64,000 nt of DNA from Aeromonas piscicola (GCF_000820005.1 NZ_CDBL01000018.1:1-64000), one strand, 5' to 3'. Positions 36,882 through 47,308 are shown, counted from the stretch's first letter. Made by a program: numbers and translations. The notes: generated by a model from the letters alone, not told the origin.

Positions 36882-37403
36882 ATGCAAAAGGTGAAGTTGC
36901 CCGTTAAGGTTGATCCAGTCCGTAATGCCTTGAAGCTGCTCGACTATGTCGGGATAGTGGAAAAGTCGCAGATGCCCAGGCTGGAAGCATCAACCGCAGG
37001 CTTGCAGAGTGATGTCGACGTATCACTGCACTTTGGCAAAGATGTCCAGAAGTTGACCGTTATGAAAGGCACTGCCCATGCCAAGGTTGACCTGGTTTGC
37101 CAGCGTTGTGGAGATACATTCGAACACCTTTGTGAAGCTGATTTTATCTACACTCCGCTGTTTGAAAAAACAAACGAGGAAGAACTGCCGGAAGCTTATG
37201 AGCCCATTGAGTTGGACGAAAACGGCGAGATAGATCTTCATCAAATCCTGGAGGATGAACTCATCCTCTCGTTGCCTCAGGTGGCGATGCATCCGATGGA
37301 TGCTTGCCCGCGCGGTAACATGGAGATGACTTGGGGTGATATCGAACCTGCTGATGAGCGGCCGAATCCCTTTGCAGTTCTTGAAGAGCTTAAACGTAAG
37401 TGA
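36882..37403 (+). CDS. yceD: YceD (DUF177) large-subunit rRNA accumulation protein
   Basis: 173 residues, like E. coli YceD. The start MQKVKLPVKVDPVRNALKLL is conserved. Two cysteines in LVCQRCGDTF and later residues such as PEAYEPIELDENGEIDLHQI are the family core; the tail RPNPFAVLEELKRK is nearly invariant. YceD is needed for normal 23S rRNA accumulation and almost always precedes rpmF. The ATG fits the conserved start, but the promoter -10 lies just 11 nt upstream and no ribosome-binding site is seen. rpmF follows after 19 bp. Confidence 0.95.
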   Translation: MQKVKLPVKVDPVRNALKLLDYVGIVEKSQMPRLEASTAGLQSDVDVSLHFGKDVQKLTVMKGTAHAKVDLVCQRCGDTFEHLCEADFIYTPLFEKTNEEELPEAYEPIELDENGEIDLHQILEDELILSLPQVAMHPMDACPRGNMEMTWGDIEPADERPNPFAVLEELKRK

Positions 37404-37422
37404 ATCTAGGAGTTAGCCTACA

Positions 37423-37590
37423 ATGGCCGTACAACAGAACCGTAAAACCCGTGCCAAGCGTGGCATGCGTCGTTCACACGATGCGCTGACCAGTGCAGCT
37501 CTGACTGTTGATCAGACCAGTGGTGAAATTCATCGTCGTCACCACGTGACTGCCGATGGTTTCTACCGCGGTAAAAAGGTAATCGCTTAA
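37423..37590 (+). CDS. rpmF: 50S ribosomal protein L32
   Basis: 55 residues: [20 protein letters not shown] at the start and [16 protein letters not shown] at the end, matching the E. coli L32 length and sequence pattern without the zinc cysteines found in some bacteria. TAGGAG precedes the ATG. It is the second gene of the yceD-rpmF-plsX-fab cluster, an arrangement that links ribosome production with membrane-lipid synthesis. Its stop is 9 bp before plsX. Confidence 0.97.
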
Positions 37591-37599
37591 GGATTGCCT

Positions 37600-38619
37600 T
37601 TGTCTACGCAAACTGTCGCGCTAGACATAATGGGGGGAGATATTGGCCCCTCGGAAACAGTGCCTGCCGCCGTGCAGGCACTGTCTCTTTTGCCCCAGTT
37701 AAAACTGATCCTGGTCGGTGATCAGCACCAGACTACCTCCTTGTTGCAGCAACATGGCTTGCTGACTCATCCTCGCGTTCGTTTCGTACATGCATCCCAG
37801 GTGGTTGGCATGGGCGACAAGCCGATCGTGGCGCTGCGTACCCTGAAAGACTCCTCCATGCGGGTTGTGCTCAATCTGGTGAAAGCCGGTGAGGCCGATG
37901 CCTGCGTCAGTGCCGGCAATACCGGTGCGTTGATGGCCATGGCCAAGTGTGTGCTCAAGTCCCTGCCCGGCGTCGACAGACCCGCGCTCATCAAGGCGCT
38001 GCCGACCTTGAGTGGCAAGCGTACCGTGATGCTGGATCTGGGGGCTAACGTGAGCTGCGATGCCGACACCCTGCTGCAATTTGCGGTGATGGGCTCAGTG
38101 GTGGCCGAGAAGGTGGAAGGCATCGCCTTTCCCCGGGTCGCCTTGCTCAACGTGGGGGAGGAGGAGATCAAGGGCAACGATCTGGTGCGTCACAGCGCAG
38201 AGCTGCTGCGTCAGTGCAGTGCCCTCAATTTTGTCGGTTTCGTCGAGGGGGATCGCATCTTCAGCGGTGAGTGCGACGTGATTGTCTGCGACGGCTTTGT
38301 CGGCAACGTTGCCCTCAAGACGGCGGAAGGTGTGGTACGGATGATGGCCCAGCTGGCCGGATATCCCCGCAAGAAACGCAGTTTTCTTGGTCGTATCGCC
38401 GGATTTATGTTCAAACGACGTTTTTCTTACCTGAACCCCGACCAGTATAACGGCGCAAGTCTGTTAGGATTGCGCGGCATTGTGGTAAAAAGCCATGGGC
38501 GGGCCGAACGGCGCGCTCTGTGTAATGCGATCCTGCTGGCCGCACAAGAGGCCAAGCATCAACTTCCATTGCAAATAGCAGATCGCCTTGAATCTGTCTT
38601 TTCCGACAGGGATCTATAA
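37600..38619 (+). CDS. plsX: Phosphate acyltransferase PlsX
   Basis: 339 residues. It has the [20 protein letters not shown] start, the [18 protein letters not shown] motif and the [20 protein letters not shown] region of the PlsX fold. It converts acyl-ACP to acyl-phosphate, the donor for PlsY in phospholipid synthesis. I chose the TTG at 37600: AAGGA at 37589-37593 is well spaced from it, while a TTG at 37594 would touch that site. The gene overlaps no neighbour; fabH follows 7 nt later. Confidence 0.95.
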   Translation: MSTQTVALDIMGGDIGPSETVPAAVQALSLLPQLKLILVGDQHQTTSLLQQHGLLTHPRVRFVHASQVVGMGDKPIVALRTLKDSSMRVVLNLVKAGEADACVSAGNTGALMAMAKCVLKSLPGVDRPALIKALPTLSGKRTVMLDLGANVSCDADTLLQFAVMGSVVAEKVEGIAFPRVALLNVGEEEIKGNDLVRHSAELLRQCSALNFVGFVEGDRIFSGECDVIVCDGFVGNVALKTAEGVVRMMAQLAGYPRKKRSFLGRIAGFMFKRRFSYLNPDQYNGASLLGLRGIVVKSHGRAERRALCNAILLAAQEAKHQLPLQIADRLESVFSDRDL

Positions 38620-38626
38620 GAACTCT

Positions 38627-39586
38627 ATGCATAGCAAAATTCTGGGTACTGGCAGTTATCTGCCGAGTTCAGTGCGTACCAACGCCGATCTCGAGCAAAT
38701 GGTTGAAACCAGTGATGAGTGGATCGTGGAACGTACCGGGATCCGTGAACGCCGTATTGCCGGTGCCGACGAAACCGTCGCCACCTTGTCTCACCAGGCC
38801 GCCCTGCGCGCCCTGGATGCTGCGGGTCTGACCGCAGCCGATCTCGACATGATAGTGCTGGCCACCACCAGCGCCGAGAACGCCTTCCCGGCCGCCGCCT
38901 GCGAGCTGCAGGGGCTGCTCGGCGTGCCCGGTATCCCCGCATTTGATGTGGCGGCCGCCTGTGCCGGTTTCACCTACGCACTCTCCATCGCCGATCAGTT
39001 CGTCAAATCCGGCGCCGCCCGCCATGTGCTGGTCGTCGGTGCCGATGTGCTGTCCCGCATGTGCGATCCGCAAGATCGCGGCACCATCATCATTTTCGGG
39101 GATGGGGCGGGTGCCGTGGTGATCGGTGCCAGCGAGACGCCAGGGATACTGTCGACCCACCTCCATGCCGATGGCCGTTATGGCGATCTGCTCAAGCTGC
39201 CGCAACCCCGTCGGGGCATGCCAGGCGCCGAACTCGAAGCCTACATGTATATGAAGGGCAACGATGTGTTCAAGGTGGCGGTAACCCGTCTGAGCGAGCT
39301 GGTGACCGAAACCCTGGCCGCTGCCGGTGTCGAGCCGAGCGAGCTCGACTGGCTGGTGCCGCACCAGGCCAATTTCCGCATCATCAGTGCGACCGCCAAG
39401 AAGCTCGGCATGAGCCTCGACAAGGTGGTACTGACCCTCGACAAGCACGGCAACACCTCTGCCGCCTCCGTGCCCATCGCCTTCGATGAAGGGGTGCGCG
39501 ACGGCCGGATCAAACCGGGTCAGCTGGTGCTGCTGGAGGCTTTCGGCGGTGGTTTTGCCTGGGGCTCGGCGCTGGTTCGCCTCTGA
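38627..39586 (+). CDS. fabH: 3-oxoacyl-ACP synthase III
   Basis: 319 residues with the KAS III catalytic triad: Cys112 in [14 protein letters not shown], histidine in [11 protein letters not shown] and asparagine in [12 protein letters not shown]. It condenses acetyl-CoA with malonyl-ACP to start fatty-acid chains. The start [20 protein letters not shown] parallels E. coli ([20 protein letters not shown]). Ribosome-binding signals are weak (ATAAGAAC), which may matter for relative expression. It sits between plsX and fabD in the conserved order. Confidence 0.97.
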   Translation: MHSKILGTGSYLPSSVRTNADLEQMVETSDEWIVERTGIRERRIAGADETVATLSHQAALRALDAAGLTAADLDMIVLATTSAENAFPAAACELQGLLGVPGIPAFDVAAACAGFTYALSIADQFVKSGAARHVLVVGADVLSRMCDPQDRGTIIIFGDGAGAVVIGASETPGILSTHLHADGRYGDLLKLPQPRRGMPGAELEAYMYMKGNDVFKVAVTRLSELVTETLAAAGVEPSELDWLVPHQANFRIISATAKKLGMSLDKVVLTLDKHGNTSAASVPIAFDEGVRDGRIKPGQLVLLEAFGGGFAWGSALVRL

Positions 39587-39658
39587 TCTTCAGCGGGAGG
39601 GGGCCCTGCACCATCCCGCGACCGATTTCGTTTTCGTCTTACCTTAAAGGAATCAATG

Positions 39659-40594
39659 ATGACCCAATTTGCCATTGCCTTCCCGGGACAAGGCTCCCAA
39701 ACCGTCGGCATGCTGGCCGAGCTGGCCGAGCAACACGCCGTGATCAAGGAAACCTTCGCCGAGGCGAGCCAGGTGCTGGGTTATGACCTGTTCGCTCTGG
39801 TCATGGATGGTCCGGTTGAAGATCTGAACAAGACCTGGCGTACCCAGCCAGCGCTGCTGACCGCCTCCGTCGCGCTGTGGCGTCTGTGGCAACAGCAGGG
39901 TGGGGCAACCCCCGCCGTCATGGCCGGTCACAGCCTGGGGGAATATTCCGCCCTGGTGTGCAGCGGTGCCTTGGCCTTTGGCGACGCGGTCAAACTGGTT
40001 GAACTGCGTGGTCTGGCCATGCAGGAAGCGGTACCGGAAGGGACAGGCGCCATGGCCGCCATCATAGGTCTGGACAACGAGGCCATCGCCGCCAACTGCG
40101 AAAAAGCGGCGCAAGGTCAGGTAGTGTCTCCGGTCAACTTCAACTCCCCGGGCCAGGTGGTGATCGCCGGTCACAAGGAAGCGGTTGAGCGCGCCAATGT
40201 CTTGATGAAAGAGTCTGGCGCCAAGCGTGCGCTGCCGCTGCCGGTCTCCGTACCCTCCCACTGTGCCCTGATGAAACCGGCGGCAGAAAAACTGGCGGCT
40301 GCGCTGGACGGGATCGAGATCAAGGTTCCAACCATCGCAGTCATCAATAATGTCGACGTGTCCTGTGAACAGGATCCGGCCGCCATCAAGCAGGCCCTGG
40401 TGCGTCAGCTGTTCAGTCCGGTCCGTTGGTCCGAGACGGTGGAGCGGATGGCCAATGAGGGTGTCACCCTCGAGATCGAGATGGGGCCGGGCAAGGTATT
40501 GACCGGGCTGGCCAAGCGCATCGACAAGCGCGTGGAAGGCATTCATGCCAACGATGCCGCCTCTTTCGAGCTGGCGCTGGCCCAGTCCAAGTAA
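39659..40594 (+). CDS. fabD: Malonyl-CoA:ACP transacylase
   Basis: 311 residues. The GQGSQ motif is near the start, the nucleophile elbow GHSLGEYSAL has Ser92, and a second histidine is in VPSHCALMKP. It loads malonyl groups onto ACP. Two ATGs are adjacent (39656 and 39659). I prefer the second because AAAGGA then lies 7 nt away and the serine number equals that of E. coli. The 72-bp gap after fabH shows no terminator. Confidence 0.97.
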   Translation: MTQFAIAFPGQGSQTVGMLAELAEQHAVIKETFAEASQVLGYDLFALVMDGPVEDLNKTWRTQPALLTASVALWRLWQQQGGATPAVMAGHSLGEYSALVCSGALAFGDAVKLVELRGLAMQEAVPEGTGAMAAIIGLDNEAIAANCEKAAQGQVVSPVNFNSPGQVVIAGHKEAVERANVLMKESGAKRALPLPVSVPSHCALMKPAAEKLAAALDGIEIKVPTIAVINNVDVSCEQDPAAIKQALVRQLFSPVRWSETVERMANEGVTLEIEMGPGKVLTGLAKRIDKRVEGIHANDAASFELALAQSK

Positions 40595-40607
40595 ACAGGA
40601 GCAGATC

Positions 40608-41342
40608 ATGAGTTTTACCGATAAGGTTGTGTTGGTGACCGGTGCCAGTCGTGGCATCGGCCGGGCGATTGCCGAAACATTTGCGGCCCGTGGCGCGAAA
40701 GTCGTCGGCACTGCGACCAGCGAAAGCGGCGCAGCGGCGATCAGTGCCTATCTGGGTGAGCAGGGTTGCGGCATGGCACTGAACGTGACCAGTCCGGAAT
40801 CCATCGAAACTGTCTTTGCGGCCATCAAGGCTCGTTTTGGCGACATCGACATCCTGATCAACAATGCCGGCATCACCCGCGACAACCTGTTGATGCGCAT
40901 GAAAGATGATGAGTGGAATGAAATCATCGACACCAATCTCACCTCACTGTACCGTCTGAGCAAGCCGGTATTGCGTGCCATGATGAAGAAGCGTCATGGC
41001 CGCATCATCAGCATTGGCTCCGTGGTCGGTACCATGGGCAATGCGGGCCAGGTCAACTATGCCGCCGCCAAGGCGGGCCTGGTTGGCTTTACCAAATCGT
41101 TGGCACGGGAAGTGGCATCCCGTGGTATCACAGTGAATGCGGTTGCGCCCGGTTTCATCGAGACCGACATGACCCGTGCCCTGAATGACGATCAACGTGC
41201 CGGCATCATGAATCAGGTGCCTGCTGCCCGTTTGGGCGATCCAAAAGAAATTGCCGCAGCTGTGGTATTCTTGGCATCTGATGACGCCGCCTATATCACT
41301 GGCGAAACCCTGCATGTTAATGGCGGGATGTACATGGTGTAA
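40608..41342 (+). CDS. fabG: 3-oxoacyl-ACP reductase
   Basis: 244 residues, a short-chain dehydrogenase with the NADPH loop VTGASRGIGRAIAETF and the NNAGITRDNLLMRM motif. The catalytic Ser-Tyr-Lys is in ISIGSVVGTMGNAGQVNYAAAK. The carboxy end (ITGETLHVNGGMYMV) is typical. It reduces 3-oxoacyl-ACP in each elongation round. An ACAGGAG site precedes the ATG, 13 bp after fabD, so the two are co-translated from one mRNA. Confidence 0.97.
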   Translation: MSFTDKVVLVTGASRGIGRAIAETFAARGAKVVGTATSESGAAAISAYLGEQGCGMALNVTSPESIETVFAAIKARFGDIDILINNAGITRDNLLMRMKDDEWNEIIDTNLTSLYRLSKPVLRAMMKKRHGRIISIGSVVGTMGNAGQVNYAAAKAGLVGFTKSLAREVASRGITVNAVAPGFIETDMTRALNDDQRAGIMNQVPAARLGDPKEIAAAVVFLASDDAAYITGETLHVNGGMYMV

Positions 41343-41499
41343 TCAATTTGTCGTGAGATCTGTTCAAATTTGCGATAGTACGCCGAAGTTTGGCGAATTT
41401 CGTGGTTTGACCAGCGGCAAGCTACTTGCAAACTCACGTCAATTGAATAAACTACCCCAACCAGACGCAATAGCGTATTTTTAAAGGAAAATTCAGGTC

Positions 41500-41736
41500 A
41501 TGAGCAACATCGAAGAACGCGTAAAGAAAATCATCATCGAACAACTGGGTGTTAAAGAGGAAGACGTTAAAAACGCTGCCTCCTTCGTCGACGACCTGGG
41601 CGCTGACTCTTTGGATACCGTTGAACTGGTAATGGCGCTGGAAGAAGAATTCGATACCGAAATTCCTGATGAAGAAGCCGAGAAGATCACCACTGTTCAA
41701 GCGGCTATCGATTACATCACCGCTAATCAGGAATAA
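41500..41736 (+). CDS. acpP: Acyl carrier protein
   Basis: 78 residues, acidic, with the phosphopantetheine serine in [19 protein letters not shown] (Ser37 counting Met1). It carries acyl chains for FabH, FabD, FabG and FabF encoded alongside, and for PlsX. AAAGGA precedes the ATG. The 157-bp gap after fabG contains small inverted repeats (CGCC/GGCG near 41382-41396) and probably a separate strong promoter, as in E. coli; a terminator-like stem follows the gene. Confidence 0.98.
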   Translation: MSNIEERVKKIIIEQLGVKEEDVKNAASFVDDLGADSLDTVELVMALEEEFDTEIPDEEAEKITTVQAAIDYITANQE

Positions 41737-41750
41737 GTTCCTGTTCTGAA

Positions 41751-41777
41751 AGAAGCGGCCCAAGGGCCGCTTCTTTT
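41751..41777 (+). terminator. Stem-loop between acpP and fabF
   Basis: 10-bp stem AGAAGCGGCC/GGCCGCTTCT with CAAG loop and a short TTTT tail. It probably trims expression of fabF relative to the very abundant ACP. Confidence 0.75.
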
Positions 41778-41817
41778 ATGTTTACCCCTTTCAAAATAGC
41801 TCTCGGAGACTAGCTCA

Positions 41818-43059
41818 GTGTCAAAACGCAGAGTCGTGGTGACCGGCCTGGGGATGCTTTCCCCGGTGGGCAACACTGCCGAATCCAGCTGGCAAGCCCT
41901 GCTCAACGGGCAGAGCGGCATTTCTCCCATCGAACACTTTGATGCCAGCGAGTTTGCGACCCGTTTCGCAGGCCAGGTCAAAGAGTTTGATCCCGAACAG
42001 TACGGCATCAACCGCAAAGAAGCCCGCAAGATGGATCCCTTCATCCAGTACGGCGTAGCGGCGGGGATCCAGGCACTGGATGACTCGGGTCTGGTGATCA
42101 ACGAAGAGAACGCAGAACGGGTTGGCGTGGCCATAGGTTCCGGCATCGGCGGTCTGGGTCTGATTGAACAGAACCACAGCAGCCTGATCAACGGTGGCCC
42201 GCGCAAGCTGAGCCCCTTCTTCGTACCGTCCACCATCATCAATATGGTGTCCGGTCATCTTTCCATCATGAAGGGACTGCAAGGCCCCAACATAGCCGTG
42301 ACCACAGCCTGTACCACGGGTACCCATGCCATCGGCATGGCCGGCCGCATGATCGCCTATGGCGATGCGGACGTGATGGTGGCCGGTGGTACCGAGAAAG
42401 CCTCCACCCCGATGGGGATGGGTGGTTTCGCGGCTGCCAAGGCGCTCTCTACCCGCAACGACGAGCCGCAAAAGGCAAGCCGTCCGTGGGACAAGGATCG
42501 CGATGGTTTCGTGCTGGGTGATGGCGCCGGTGTGCTGGTACTGGAAGAGTACGAACACGCCAGGGCCCGCGGCGCCAAGATCTATGCCGAGCTGGTTGGC
42601 TTTGGCATGAGTGGCGACGCCTATCACATGACGGCACCGCCCGCTGATGGCAACGGTGGCGCTCGCGCCATGAAGAACGCCATCAAGGATGCCGGCATTG
42701 CCCCCGAGCAGATTGGTTACATCAATGCTCACGGTACCTCCACCCCACTGGGGGATGTGGCCGAGTTGCGCGGCATGAAGCAGGTGTTTGGCGAACATGC
42801 CAGCGCCCTGATGATCAGCTCCACCAAGTCCATGACCGGCCATCTGCTGGGTGCGGCGGGCGCGATCGAAGCCATCATCACAGTGCTGGCGCTGCGTGAT
42901 CAGGTGGCACCGCCCACCATCAATCTGGACAACCCGGATGAAGAGTGTGATCTGGATCTGGTGCCTCACGTGGCCAAGGCTGGCCACTTTGAGTATGCCC
43001 TCTCCAATTCCTTCGGTTTTGGTGGCACCAATGGCTCACTGATCTTCAAACGCGTATAA
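41818..43059 (+). CDS. fabF: 3-oxoacyl-ACP synthase II
   Basis: 413 residues, identical in length to E. coli FabF. The catalytic cysteine lies in [15 protein letters not shown]. The two histidines are in [11 protein letters not shown] and [12 protein letters not shown]. The end [14 protein letters not shown] is typical. It elongates acyl-ACP and, in E. coli, adjusts unsaturated fatty-acid content at low temperature. The start is a GTG at 41818 ([13 protein letters not shown]), with CGGAG about 10 nt upstream. A strong terminator follows, before pabC. Confidence 0.98.
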   Translation: MSKRRVVVTGLGMLSPVGNTAESSWQALLNGQSGISPIEHFDASEFATRFAGQVKEFDPEQYGINRKEARKMDPFIQYGVAAGIQALDDSGLVINEENAERVGVAIGSGIGGLGLIEQNHSSLINGGPRKLSPFFVPSTIINMVSGHLSIMKGLQGPNIAVTTACTTGTHAIGMAGRMIAYGDADVMVAGGTEKASTPMGMGGFAAAKALSTRNDEPQKASRPWDKDRDGFVLGDGAGVLVLEEYEHARARGAKIYAELVGFGMSGDAYHMTAPPADGNGGARAMKNAIKDAGIAPEQIGYINAHGTSTPLGDVAELRGMKQVFGEHASALMISSTKSMTGHLLGAAGAIEAIITVLALRDQVAPPTINLDNPDEECDLDLVPHVAKAGHFEYALSNSFGFGGTNGSLIFKRV

Positions 43060-43082
43060 TTCGCCCCAGGGCGGACAGTATG

Positions 43083-43112
43083 GGCCCGATACGTCAGTAT
43101 CGGGCCTTTTTT
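43083..43112 (+). terminator. Strong terminator between fabF and pabC
   Basis: 10-bp stem GGCCCGATAC/GTATCGGGCC, GTCA loop, TTTTTT. The pabC ribosome-binding site starts only 4 nt after the T run. Confidence 0.92.
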
Positions 43113-43127
43113 ATCGGAGGGATCCTT

Positions 43128-43934
43128 TTGCTTATCAATGGAATGCAGACAGATGCTGTGTCTGCCAGGGATCGTGGGCTGGCCTATGGGGATGGTCATT
43201 TCACCACCATGCTGATCAAGCATGGTCAGGTTGTCTGGTGGCCGGCCCATCTGGCGCGCCTGCAGCAGGCCAGTGCCAGACTCGGGTTTGCCGAGACGGA
43301 CTGGTCAACCCTGACCCGCGAGGTGGCGCAGCTTGCCGCCGGCCAGACGCTGGCTGTCGCCAAGGTGATGCTGACCCGTGGCACAGGTGGCCGAGGCTAT
43401 GACGGCAGCGACTGCCAAACGCCGACCCGCATCGTCTCCCTTGCTGATTACCCGAGCCACTATCAGAGTTGGCAGCAAAACGGCATTCCACTGCTGGTTT
43501 GTCAGCAACGGCTCGGTGACGCTCCCATGCTGGCCGGACTCAAGACCCTGAACCGGCTGGAGCAGGTGTTGCTGAAAAGCGAACTTGCAGCGAGTTCGGG
43601 AGTCGAAGGTATAGTCTTGAACAGTCGCGGATTTCTGGTAGAAGGTGTCAGTGCCAATCTGTTTTGGCGCCGTGGCAAGACGGTGTTTACACCGGATCTT
43701 TCCCACTGTGGTATTGATGGCATCATGCGGCGCCATGTGATGGCGATGCTAAAACAGATGAGTATTGAACTGCGTGTCGTGGAGGCTCCGTTAGAGTCAC
43801 TGTGGCAGGCCGAAGAGGTATGGCTGACCAATACCCTGATGGGCATAGTGCCGGTGACCGGCATTGGGGATACTCAGTATCCGAGCCCGGTATTGATCCG
43901 CCGTTTACAGGAGCGTTTGGTCATTGAAGTTTAA
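43128..43934 (+). CDS. pabC: Aminodeoxychorismate lyase
   Basis: 268 residues of the PLP fold-type IV family. Landmarks are DRGLAYGDGHFTTM, the catalytic lysine in GLKTLNRLEQVLLK, ANLFWRRGKTVFTP and the phosphate-binding GIDGIMRRHVM. It releases p-aminobenzoate for folate from aminodeoxychorismate. The TTG at 43128 is chosen: GGAGG lies 7 nt upstream and the N-terminus then aligns with E. coli (MLINGMQTD against MFLINGHKQ); an ATG at 43080 would be inside the terminator stem. It overlaps mltG by 11 nt. Confidence 0.94.
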   Translation: MLINGMQTDAVSARDRGLAYGDGHFTTMLIKHGQVVWWPAHLARLQQASARLGFAETDWSTLTREVAQLAAGQTLAVAKVMLTRGTGGRGYDGSDCQTPTRIVSLADYPSHYQSWQQNGIPLLVCQQRLGDAPMLAGLKTLNRLEQVLLKSELAASSGVEGIVLNSRGFLVEGVSANLFWRRGKTVFTPDLSHCGIDGIMRRHVMAMLKQMSIELRVVEAPLESLWQAEEVWLTNTLMGIVPVTGIGDTQYPSPVLIRRLQERLVIEV

Positions 43935-44925
43935 TCGGCTTTACACCCTGCTCGCGGGCGCGGCGCTGACAGTCGCCGTGGCCGGGGGCTATGTACATTA
44001 CAAGTGGCAGCAGGTGGAGACGCTCACCAACAAGGGGCCGACTCGCCTCTTTACCGTCGAGAAAGGGGCCCATGCGGCGCGCCTGATCGCCGAGCTGGGG
44101 GAAGGGGAAACCAGTCCCTGGGCCGTGCGACTCTGGCTGCGAGGCCATCCCGAGCTGGTTGCCATCAAATCCGGTACCTACGAGATCAAGGAAGGGGCGC
44201 CACTTAAAGATACCCTCTCTCTGTTTGCATCTGGCAAGGAGTTTCACTTCAGCCTCACCTTCGTCGAGGGCTCCCGTTTTGAGGATTGGCTGAAGCTGCT
44301 CTCCGGCGCGCCCTATCTGGAGCGGCTGACCGTGGAGCAATCTGAAGCTGACCTGGCTCACGAGCTTGGCATCGACAATGGCAAGCTGGAGGGCTGGTTC
44401 CTGCCGGAAACCTACGCCTATACCACCCATGCCAGTGACATCTCGATCCTGCGTCGTGCCTATCAGGATATGAGGGCTTTCTTGCAACAGAGCTGGGACA
44501 AGCGCCAGGCCAATCTGCCCTATAAGACCCCTTATGAGGCGCTGATCATGGCCTCCATCATCGAAAAAGAGACGGGCCAGCCAGACGAGCGGGCGCAGAT
44601 CGCCTCCGTGTTCGTCAACCGCTTGCGTCTTGGCATGAAGCTGCAGACAGATCCCACCGTCATCTACGGGGTCAAGGATCGTTACGATGGCAATATCCGC
44701 CGCAGCGATCTGACGGACGTGAATCCGTACAACACCTATGTGATCGATGGCCTGCCGCCTACGCCCATCGCCATGCCCGGCAAGGCTTCCATCGAAGCGG
44801 CCCTCAACCCCAAGTCGACCGACTATCTCTATTTCGTCGCCAAGGGGGGCGGTGCCCACTATTTCTCCAAGACCCTCGATGAACACAATCGGGCGGTTCG
44901 CGAATACATATTGAAGAAACCCTAA
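43924..44925 (+). CDS. mltG: Endolytic murein transglycosylase
   Basis: 333 residues. A single N-terminal membrane anchor ([20 protein letters not shown]) is followed by a LysM-like subdomain and the YceG catalytic domain. The catalytic glutamate is in [29 protein letters not shown] and [13 protein letters not shown] are the other family blocks. MltG cleaves nascent glycan strands and helps set their length. The start is a TTG inside the end of pabC, with AGGAG 10 nt upstream. The stop overlaps tmk (TAATG). Confidence 0.95.
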   Translation: MKFNRLYTLLAGAALTVAVAGGYVHYKWQQVETLTNKGPTRLFTVEKGAHAARLIAELGEGETSPWAVRLWLRGHPELVAIKSGTYEIKEGAPLKDTLSLFASGKEFHFSLTFVEGSRFEDWLKLLSGAPYLERLTVEQSEADLAHELGIDNGKLEGWFLPETYAYTTHASDISILRRAYQDMRAFLQQSWDKRQANLPYKTPYEALIMASIIEKETGQPDERAQIASVFVNRLRLGMKLQTDPTVIYGVKDRYDGNIRRSDLTDVNPYNTYVIDGLPPTPIAMPGKASIEAALNPKSTDYLYFVAKGGGAHYFSKTLDEHNRAVREYILKKP

Positions 44926-45566
44926 TGTCTAAATTTATTGTGATTGAAGGACTGGAGGGGGCAGGGAAGAGCTCCGCGGTGCGTTATGTCACCGATTATC
45001 TGCAACGCCACGGTATCGACAAGATTGAGTGCACCCGTGAGCCCGGGGGAACCCCGCTGGCCGAGCGAATGCGCGCCATCGTCAAAGAGGTGCACGACGA
45101 GCGCCTCATCATAGAAGCCGAGTTGCTGCTCATGTACGCCTCCCGGGTGCAACTGGTCGAGACCCGGATCAAGCCGGCACTGGCTGAGGGTCGCTGGGTG
45201 GTGGGGGATCGCCATGATCTCTCCTCCCAAGCCTATCAGGGCGGCGGTCGCGGTATCGATGCCAACCTCATCGGTGCCATCAAGCAGGCGGTGCTCGGTG
45301 ACTTCAAGCCGGATCTCACCCTCTATCTCGATATCGATCCTGCCCTTGGTTTGCAGCGGGCCCGTCATCGTGGTGAGCTGGACAGGATCGAACTGGAGCA
45401 GCTCAGCTTCTTCGAGCGCACTCGCAGCCGTTATCTCGAACTGGCTGCCAAGGATGATTTCATCCGGGTGATCGATGCCGGACAAACCCCGGGTCAGGTC
45501 AAAGCCGCCATCGAGGCCGCACTGGACCACTACCTGTCGAACGAGCGCGTATGTATCCCTGGCTGA
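44925..45566 (+). CDS. tmk: Thymidylate kinase
   Basis: 213 residues, the same as E. coli. The P-loop GLEGAGKSS is at ~9-17. The [16 protein letters not shown] motif carries the dTMP-contact region, and [17 protein letters not shown] is the second substrate loop. The lid [16 protein letters not shown] follows. It makes dTDP from dTMP. It overlaps mltG by one base and holB by 16, so the three should be translated in a coupled way. Confidence 0.97.
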   Translation: MSKFIVIEGLEGAGKSSAVRYVTDYLQRHGIDKIECTREPGGTPLAERMRAIVKEVHDERLIIEAELLLMYASRVQLVETRIKPALAEGRWVVGDRHDLSSQAYQGGGRGIDANLIGAIKQAVLGDFKPDLTLYLDIDPALGLQRARHRGELDRIELEQLSFFERTRSRYLELAAKDDFIRVIDAGQTPGQVKAAIEAALDHYLSNERVCIPG

Positions 45567-46498
45567 TCCCGGATTGGCATGCCCTGAGCCAGACGTCCCA
45601 GGCCGGTCGGCTTGGCCATGCCTGGCTGCTGCTCGGGGACCCCGGTCTTGGCAAGGAGCAGCTTGCAGAACGATTGGCGCGCTTGCACCTCTGCCAGCAA
45701 CCGAATCGGGGAGAACCCTGCGGCCAGTGCCACTCCTGCCAGCTGTTTGACAAGGGACATCACCCGGATCTTGGTACCGTTACAGTCGACAGTAAGACCA
45801 TAGGGGTCGAGGCCATTCGCGAGATCTGTGCTCGCTTGCAGAACTCGGCCCAGCTCGGCCGGGGCAAAGTGGTGATCATCCCGGATGCGGAGCGCATGAC
45901 GGAATCCGCCGCCAACGCCTTGCTGAAAACATTGGAAGAGCCGGCCGGCGACAGTCTCTTGCTGCTGATTGCCTCCCAGGTTTCCCGTCTGTTGCCCACT
46001 ATCCTGAGCCGCTGTCACAAGCACGTCTGCCAGTTGCCGACGGAAGGGGAGACAGTGCGCTGGCTGGCCGAGCAGGGTCACCAGGCCACATTGGCCCAGG
46101 TGCGGATCTGCCAGGGGGCTCCACTGCGGGTGTTGCGTTACATCGACGAGCAGCAGGATGGCAAACGCCGGGAGTTGCTGGAGAGTTTCGTTTCCCTGTC
46201 ACTGACCCCGACTCGGGCCACCCATGTTTGCAGCCAGCTGGCGGATGAAACTCAGGTCAGACTGCACTGGTTGCAGCTGTTCTTGTGCGATGCACTCAAG
46301 ACTCAGGCCGGCTGCGGTCATCATCAGCTGGCGATGCCGGATCTGGCGGCCCTCAGCCAGCAGCTGGCCGAGGGCAACTCCAGCGAAAAGTTGCTGGAGG
46401 CGGAGCAGCAGCTCGTGGCGCTCAAGGCCGCCTGCCAACCTGGCCAGCTCTCCAATCCCACCATTCATCTGATGAACTGGCTCAGCCGCTGGTTATAA
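45551..46498 (+). CDS. holB: DNA polymerase III subunit delta'
   Basis: 315 residues (E. coli 334). The AAA+ first domain has a degenerate P-loop [11 protein letters not shown], with Glu in place of Ser/Thr, consistent with a clamp-loader subunit that does not hydrolyse ATP. The four-cysteine zinc module is [20 protein letters not shown]. The segment [19 protein letters not shown] is the sensor region, with SRC in LSRCHKH serving as arginine-finger motif. Delta' works with tau/gamma (dnaX, first gene of this window) in the clamp loader. It overlaps tmk. Confidence 0.96.
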   Translation: MYPWLIPDWHALSQTSQAGRLGHAWLLLGDPGLGKEQLAERLARLHLCQQPNRGEPCGQCHSCQLFDKGHHPDLGTVTVDSKTIGVEAIREICARLQNSAQLGRGKVVIIPDAERMTESAANALLKTLEEPAGDSLLLLIASQVSRLLPTILSRCHKHVCQLPTEGETVRWLAEQGHQATLAQVRICQGAPLRVLRYIDEQQDGKRRELLESFVSLSLTPTRATHVCSQLADETQVRLHWLQLFLCDALKTQAGCGHHQLAMPDLAALSQQLAEGNSSEKLLEAEQQLVALKAACQPGQLSNPTIHLMNWLSRWL

Positions 46499-46523
46499 AT
46501 CTGACAAGACGCAAAGGTTCTTT

Positions 46524-47303
46524 ATGTTACTCGTTGATTCCCATTGCCACCTCGATCGCCTCAGCTATGGCAGCAAGCAGACCGACATGGCCGACGTGCT
46601 GGCCAAGGCTGCGCAGCAGGAGGTGGGATACTTTCTGTGTGTGAGCGTCACCCAGGCACAGTTTCCGACCATGTTGGCGGCGATCGCCCCTTATCCCCAG
46701 GTGTTTGCTTCCTGCGGCGTGCATCCGCTCAATCAGGAACCCGGTGTCGATGCCGAGCTGTTGCTGACGCAGGCCAGCGATGAAAGAGTGGTGGCCATAG
46801 GGGAAACCGGGCTCGACTACTTCTACTCGCCGGAAAACAAGGAGGTACAGCAAGCCTCCTTCCGCGAACACATCCGGGTCGCCCGTGCCTTGAACAAGCC
46901 GCTGATAATACACACCCGTGATGCCCAGCAAGATACCCTGCAGATCATGCGTGAAGAGGGCGCCGACCAGGTGGGTGGTGTGTTGCACTGTTTCACCGAA
47001 TCCCTGGAAATGGCCCAGGCCGCGATGGAGATGGGCTTTTATATTTCCATTTCCGGCATAGCGACCTTCAAGAATGCGTCCGCGCTGCAAGCCGTGGTCA
47101 AGGCGCTGCCGCTGGCGCGCTTGCTGGTCGAAACGGACTCTCCCTATCTTGCCCCCGTTCCTCATCGGGGGAGGGAGAACGAACCCGCCTTCGTACGCGA
47201 TATTGCCCAGTTCGTTGCTGACCTTCGCCAGATCTCGCTGGCCGAGTTGGCGGAAGCGACCAGCCGCAACTTCTTCGAACTGTTCAAGTTGGCAAAAAAA
47301 TAG
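46524..47303 (+). CDS. ycfH: TatD family metal-dependent hydrolase (YcfH type)
   Basis: 259 residues. A TIM-barrel hydrolase with metal ligands in DSHCHLDRL (start), the glutamate in AIGETGLDYFY, IHTRDAQQDTL, GVLHCFTESLEMAQ and the late aspartate in LVETDSPYLAP. E. coli YcfH is a TatD paralogue; TatD-family enzymes are nucleases, and the exact role of this member is uncertain. It ends the conserved pabC-mltG-tmk-holB-ycfH string and is followed by a good terminator. Confidence 0.94.
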   Translation: MLLVDSHCHLDRLSYGSKQTDMADVLAKAAQQEVGYFLCVSVTQAQFPTMLAAIAPYPQVFASCGVHPLNQEPGVDAELLLTQASDERVVAIGETGLDYFYSPENKEVQQASFREHIRVARALNKPLIIHTRDAQQDTLQIMREEGADQVGGVLHCFTESLEMAQAAMEMGFYISISGIATFKNASALQAVVKALPLARLLVETDSPYLAPVPHRGRENEPAFVRDIAQFVADLRQISLAELAEATSRNFFELFKLAKK

Positions 47304-47308
47304 AAGAC

